From Rhizocola hellebori (GTDB lineage: Bacteria > Actinomycetota > Actinomycetes > Mycobacteriales > Micromonosporaceae), in contig NZ_BONY01000085.1 in assembly GCF_016862955.1 (NCBI RefSeq), positions 1 through 39,752 on the forward strand: a stretch of DNA of 39,752 nt, given 5' to 3'. The notes under the pieces are model-generated. The model saw only the letters and a program-made list of their open reading frames with translations. It searched no databases and had not been told where the DNA came from. Position numbers and translations under genes: made by a program. Positions 36,821 to 39,752 of this stretch are shown here, piece after piece. Every line of letters begins with the position of its first letter. Position 1 is the first letter of the stretch.

Positions 36821-38607
36821 CGTCCAACCTCCGTCGTCGTTCGCACTTCGCTGGCCACCAAGATGTTGACCAGGAACGCCACCGTCGCCGCCCGCGCGCT
36901 GCGCCGCCCGTCGAGCAGCTCGTCGAGCCAGCCGGTGTTGATAAATCCGTTCTGCCGCAAGGCATCCACCTGGTTCGGCTCGGCGCGCCAGTGCGCCACC
37001 ACGAGATTGGCGAGATCCTCGGCGCCAAGCTGTGCCTTGCTCTTGCGGCCCAGCCGCTGCTGAATCTTGCCCGCCGCCTTGCGCGCGGTGACCCGAGCCA
37101 CCGCCATGGTGGTCACCAAACCAGGCTTTCCCAATTTTGCGGGTACCAGACCGGAGTCGAGCGGCACCGAGGCGAGCCGCGGGTCGAGGCGGTTCATCAA
37201 CTGGCCCATCAGGTGCGCGTTGCGCTTCTCCTCGGGGCTGGTGAGCAGGGCCAGCTCGATGAAGCGCCTGTCCAGCATGGGGTTGATGAAGAAGCGCCGC
37301 ACCGCGGCCGGCGTGCCGTGCGCGCCGGCCCACCGCTGAACCCGGTTGAACAGGTAGAACTCATCGGTGGCCCGCAGCCACTCCCGGGAGTAGCCCGCGA
37401 ACTGCTCGTTGAGCTGATCGATCGCGTTCACCTTCGCGCGCTGCGCGAAGCCCGGGTCGAGGGCGTCGCTGTCGACCGCCTCGTTGATGAACAAGCGCCA
37501 TTCGGCCAGCCGGCTGACCAGGTTTGGCGTGGTTTCCTGCCGAGGCTGGCCCGGGTAGTAGAAGCCGCGTGCCGTCTCGCCGCCCGCGCCGGAGAGCCGG
37601 TGGCCCTGATCGAGACCGGATTCCGCGAGCACCAGCGGCGCGAGGGCCAGCGGGCTCGCCATGCAGTCGAGGGCTACCGCGGCGTCGAGCGCCATCCGGT
37701 AGGCGGTGGCTGTCTGGACCGCGGGCTGCTGGTCGAGCCAGTGCACGTGATGGTCGAGCCCGCACATCGCGCTCAGGCGAGCCGCGATGGTGACGTCGGC
37801 CGCGCCTTGTACGCCGAGAGTCATCGCGTTCAGACCGGAGCGTGCCCCGGGCGGGACGGCGCAAAGCAGCACCCGCGAGTCTTGACCCCCGGTGAGCTGA
37901 AGCACCGTACGCGGATGGTCGGCAAGGTAGGCCGCGTGTATCTCGCGCAGGATCGCGGCCATCTCACCGACCACATCGGACAGTGGCAGGGGCTCGCTCG
38001 CCATGGTCGGCTCGACATAGCGCCGCACGCTGACCGCGCCGTGGTGCAGCACGGCGATTGATCCTTCGGCGAGCTTGTGGATCCCGCTGAAAAGGGTGTT
38101 CGTCCCCACCTGGTGACCAAGCAGGCTCTGCATGCCCACGTTCGCCGAGTCGAGCGAAGCGCCGCTGAGCGCGGCGAGAGCCAGCGCGCTGGTGGAGACC
38201 GCGGCCACCCCGGCGCCCTGCCACCAGAAGAGCTGGCGCATGCCGACCCAGTCAACGCCCACCACGATCGGCAGGCCCGGGCCCGCGCGATGAGCCGCGC
38301 CGAACGGGGGCAGGATGCCGGACAGGCCGATGCGGTCGACGGCGTTCCCCTCGCCCAGCATGGCGCCCACGGCCTTCGCCGAAAGGTCACCTTCGCGGGT
38401 GCGGATCGATCGCGTCAGCCTTACCGCGAAGCCACGCTCTGGATCGTCGATGTCGTCGTCCTGCTCGCGGCCGGCCGAGGCGATCCATCCGTCGGAACTG
38501 TGCTGGACGGCGACGTCGCCATCACCATCTAGATAGGACAGTGCGTGAGGGGTAGAGCTGACCGCTGCGGTGCCGGGAACGGCTGAAACGGCGAGGAAAG
38601 CTCTCAC
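36817..38607 (-). CDS. Asparagine-synthase-like protein lacking the glutaminase cysteine
   Basis: A 596-aa member of the asparagine synthetase B family. The synthetase-domain pyrophosphatase motif is T239-G-G-Q-D-S244, in place of the usual S-G-G-x-D-S, and the downstream LSGAGGETARGFYYPG fits the family. The N-terminal domain begins MRAFLAVSAV with no Cys at position 2, so glutamine hydrolysis should be lost; free ammonia or an amine would be the donor. Relatives in glycan and lasso-peptide loci make amides or ring closures. The start is GTG without a ribosome site; its initiation may depend on the 11-codon ORF ending in GTGA directly upstream. It heads the operon with GT4, deacetylase, ATP-grasp and PHP genes. 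Confidence 0.85.
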   Translation of the reverse strand: MRAFLAVSAVPGTAAVSSTPHALSYLDGDGDVAVQHSSDGWIASAGREQDDDIDDPERGFAVRLTRSIRTREGDLSAKAVGAMLGEGNAVDRIGLSGILPPFGAAHRAGPGLPIVVGVDWVGMRQLFWWQGAGVAAVSTSALALAALSGASLDSANVGMQSLLGHQVGTNTLFSGIHKLAEGSIAVLHHGAVSVRRYVEPTMASEPLPLSDVVGEMAAILREIHAAYLADHPRTVLQLTGGQDSRVLLCAVPPGARSGLNAMTLGVQGAADVTIAARLSAMCGLDHHVHWLDQQPAVQTATAYRMALDAAVALDCMASPLALAPLVLAESGLDQGHRLSGAGGETARGFYYPGQPRQETTPNLVSRLAEWRLFINEAVDSDALDPGFAQRAKVNAIDQLNEQFAGYSREWLRATDEFYLFNRVQRWAGAHGTPAAVRRFFINPMLDRRFIELALLTSPEEKRNAHLMGQLMNRLDPRLASVPLDSGLVPAKLGKPGLVTTMAVARVTARKAAGKIQQRLGRKSKAQLGAEDLANLVVAHWRAEPNQVDALRQNGFINTGWLDELLDGRRSARAATVAFLVNILVASEVRTTTEVGR

Positions 38608-38639
38608 GAGAGGGCCAGCCAGGGGCGGCGCTGGAACAT
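38604..38639 (-). CDS. Predicted 11-codon leader ORF coupled to the asparagine-synthase-like gene
   Basis: ATG TTC CAG ... TCG TGA encodes MFQRRPWLALS. Its ATG lies 6 nt after the hexamer TAGGGT (minus strand, 38646-38651), the same geometry as the other leaderless starts in the window. Its TGA overlaps the GTG of the next gene as GTGA. The GTG has no ribosome-binding sequence, so coupling through this short ORF is a natural explanation. Alternatives: chance, or a frameshift that splits one longer N-terminus. No peptide evidence exists. Confidence 0.4.
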   Translation of the reverse strand: MFQRRPWLALS

Positions 38640-38677
38640 GTGATCACCCTAGTCGTGGTCACCAGTGCCGTTCCAGC
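38630..38677. promoter_or_regulatory. Nested palindromes over the glycan operon promoter
   Basis: Outer arms GCTGGAAC (38630-38637) and GTTCCAGC (38670-38677) enclose two further palindromic words, GTGATCAC (38640-38647) and TGGTCACCA (38656-38664). They surround the TAGGGT hexamer and the predicted transcription start, so one or more regulators could bind here. Symmetry and position are the only evidence. Confidence 0.45.
38646..38651 (-). promoter_or_regulatory. -10 element TAGGGT of the glycan-modification operon
   Basis: TAGGGT on the minus strand ends 6 nt before the ATG of the 11-codon ORF and would start a leaderless transcript for the operon. Confidence 0.45.
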
Positions 38678-38707
38678 CGAGGACTGACGGCTTGCCGACA
38701 GGATCGA

Positions 38708-39752
38708 CTAGGGGGTCACCAGATTGGCCCGATCCGGGTACCAGTAGTTGCCGCTCCACACATTTCCGGGTACTTCCCTGTCCCACGCGGCCACCGGGCC
38801 CAAGTCGCCACATTTGGGCCACTGGTTCTTTAAGAACCCGTTGTTCAGGAACTTCACATTGTTGGCGGTCGCGTCGGAAAAGACACCACCGTAAACGCAA
38901 TAGCCACCACCGGAAAACAGGTTCTCCTGAACGGTGACGCCGTTGATGGTGCCATCGCGCGAGTAGAGCGACAGCGCCGACGAGCAGTTGTAGCCGCCGT
39001 CGCATTGGAGGTAGTTGTGGCGGATCACGATGTTGGAGCCGCCGTGGATCGACATGGCCGTGTTGTGGCTTTCGCCGCCCACCTTGTTGCCGTAGAGATA
39101 TGAGTCCTCGATGACCGAGTTGCTTCCTGCCCTGATCCCCGTTCCCGTCCCGTGAATCTTGCAGCGGCGGCAGGTGAAGTTGTTGCCGCTGACGCCGGAA
39201 TAGGTGGTGGTCTGGCCGAGCCCGTCGATTTCCACGTCTTGGATCAGCAGGTTCTTGGGCGAGGTGTTGTAGCCGGGCCCGATCGAGCCCTCCGCACAGG
39301 CGGCCCGGACAAGCGTGTTCTTGACGGTGACGTTGTCAGCCCGAACGCTGATGCAGCCCTTGACGTTCAGGCCGTCGATGACCGTGCCGGCCTTGGTGAT
39401 GATGAGGTCGCCGGCATGGGCGGTCAGTTGCTTACCCGCCGGAACGCCGGTATTGCTGGCATTGGGCCAACTTGTATAGATCGGGCCCTGACTGGTGGGC
39501 GTGGTCTTCTTTGGGGTGGGGCTTGGTGTCGAACCGGGCGAGGCGGTCGCCGAAAGAGGTGAGCCGGCATCGCCTGTCGGCTGAAATTCTTGCGACTCGC
39601 TGCCGCTCGTCTCCGGCAGCGCTGTCGGGTCTTGGTCTTTGCTCTGGTTGGTGGCCCACACCACACCGGCCCCGGCCAGCAACGTGATGAGCAGACCCGC
39701 GATCAACGCCGGCATAGCCCACTTGGGACGCCTTCTGCCTAGTGGCGCGAGG
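38708..39752 (-). CDS. Secreted right-handed beta-helix protein (5' end outside window)
   Basis: At least 347 aa; the frame stays open to the right edge and reads LAPLGRRRPKWAMPALIAGLL there, so the start is probably outside. A membrane/signal segment (PALIAGLLITLLAGAGVVWA) is followed by a Ser/Thr/Pro linker of ~60 residues and then a repetitive domain with runs such as VIDGLNVKGCISVRADNVTVKNTLV, NLLIQDVEIDG, SNIVIRHNYLQCDG and GVTVQENLFSGGG. These are the short strand repeats of a parallel beta-helix (pectate-lyase/PbH1 type). Cysteine pairs are present. Relatives bind or cleave polysaccharides. It ends 101 nt before the asparagine-synthase-like gene, so it may belong to the glycan locus as a surface lyase or adhesin. 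Confidence 0.85.
   Translation of the reverse strand, partial: LAPLGRRRPKWAMPALIAGLLITLLAGAGVVWATNQSKDQDPTALPETSGSESQEFQPTGDAGSPLSATASPGSTPSPTPKKTTPTSQGPIYTSWPNASNTGVPAGKQLTAHAGDLIITKAGTVIDGLNVKGCISVRADNVTVKNTLVRAACAEGSIGPGYNTSPKNLLIQDVEIDGLGQTTTYSGVSGNNFTCRRCKIHGTGTGIRAGSNSVIEDSYLYGNKVGGESHNTAMSIHGGSNIVIRHNYLQCDGGYNCSSALSLYSRDGTINGVTVQENLFSGGGYCVYGGVFSDATANNVKFLNNGFLKNQWPKCGDLGPVAAWDREVPGNVWSGNYWYPDRANLVTP

Noticed and set aside
1-39752. Genomic island or prophage
   Set aside because: No integrase, transposase, phage genes, tRNA or attachment repeats were seen; codon use and GC look uniform apart from the short A/T-rich patches noted.

Overview
The window is a gene-dense, high-GC stretch of an actinomycete chromosome. 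The evidence is the frequent GTG starts, TANNNT promoters set 6-7 nt before start codons, a NucS mismatch endonuclease, an ethylmalonyl-CoA mutase, a PASTA-bearing class A penicillin-binding protein and a calerythrin-like EF-hand protein. Pseudonocardiales is a reasonable guess, but the genus cannot be read from the sequence. I see no rRNA, tRNA, CRISPR array, transposase or integrase.

Left part (1-17 kb). A 19-bp perfect inverted repeat and a degenerate ~41-bp tandem repeat precede a small membrane protein. Then come 3-hydroxybutyryl-CoA dehydrogenase (hbd), a convergent two-gene ABC exporter, and the divergent ethylmalonyl-CoA mutase (meaA); hbd and meaA fit C4/C5 acyl-CoA assimilation. A four-gene leftward operon at 9661-5200 is the best candidate for an undescribed system. 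It encodes an 86-aa helical-hairpin protein, a 314-aa unknown, an 878-aa FtsK/EccC-like ATPase that appears to have one intact and two decayed P-loop modules, and a 203-aa coiled-coil/two-TM protein. A DUF4126 membrane protein, a VOC protein, an anchored unknown, an MFS permease, an unusual hydrolase-membrane fusion and the bifunctional PBP follow.

Middle part (17-26.8 kb). This holds a lipoprotein, nucS, and a class I terpene synthase translationally coupled to a calcium-binding EF-hand protein. Next are a DHA2 efflux pump with its TetR regulator and a clear 15-bp-arm operator over the leaderless promoter, an aldehyde dehydrogenase, a tandem-duplicated 3-hydroxyacyl-CoA dehydrogenase, a zinc-ribbon protein, an alpha/beta hydrolase and a 68-aa protein ending in a strong hairpin terminator.

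Right part (26.9-39.7 kb). This is an exopolysaccharide or cell-surface glycan locus. It contains a Wzz-like chain-length protein and a polymerase/ligase flanked by two paralogous GT2 enzymes, then GT4 and GT2 enzymes. A compact leftward operon follows: an asparagine-synthase-like protein without the glutaminase cysteine, a GT4, a CE4 deacetylase, an ATP-grasp ligase and a PHP-domain hydrolase. A secreted beta-helix protein runs off the right edge. The amidotransferase-like, ATP-grasp and deacetylase genes suggest a glycan carrying amide or amino-acyl groups (inference).

Two patterns recur. Eleven transcription-unit heads carry TANNNT 6-7 nt before the start codon (predicted leaderless mRNAs), and a twelfth precedes an 11-codon ORF whose stop overlaps the start of the asparagine-synthase-like gene. 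Six of seven convergent gene pairs overlap at their 3' ends, four by sharing one CTAG/TTAG/CTAA tetranucleotide. The only spaced pair has the hairpin terminator.
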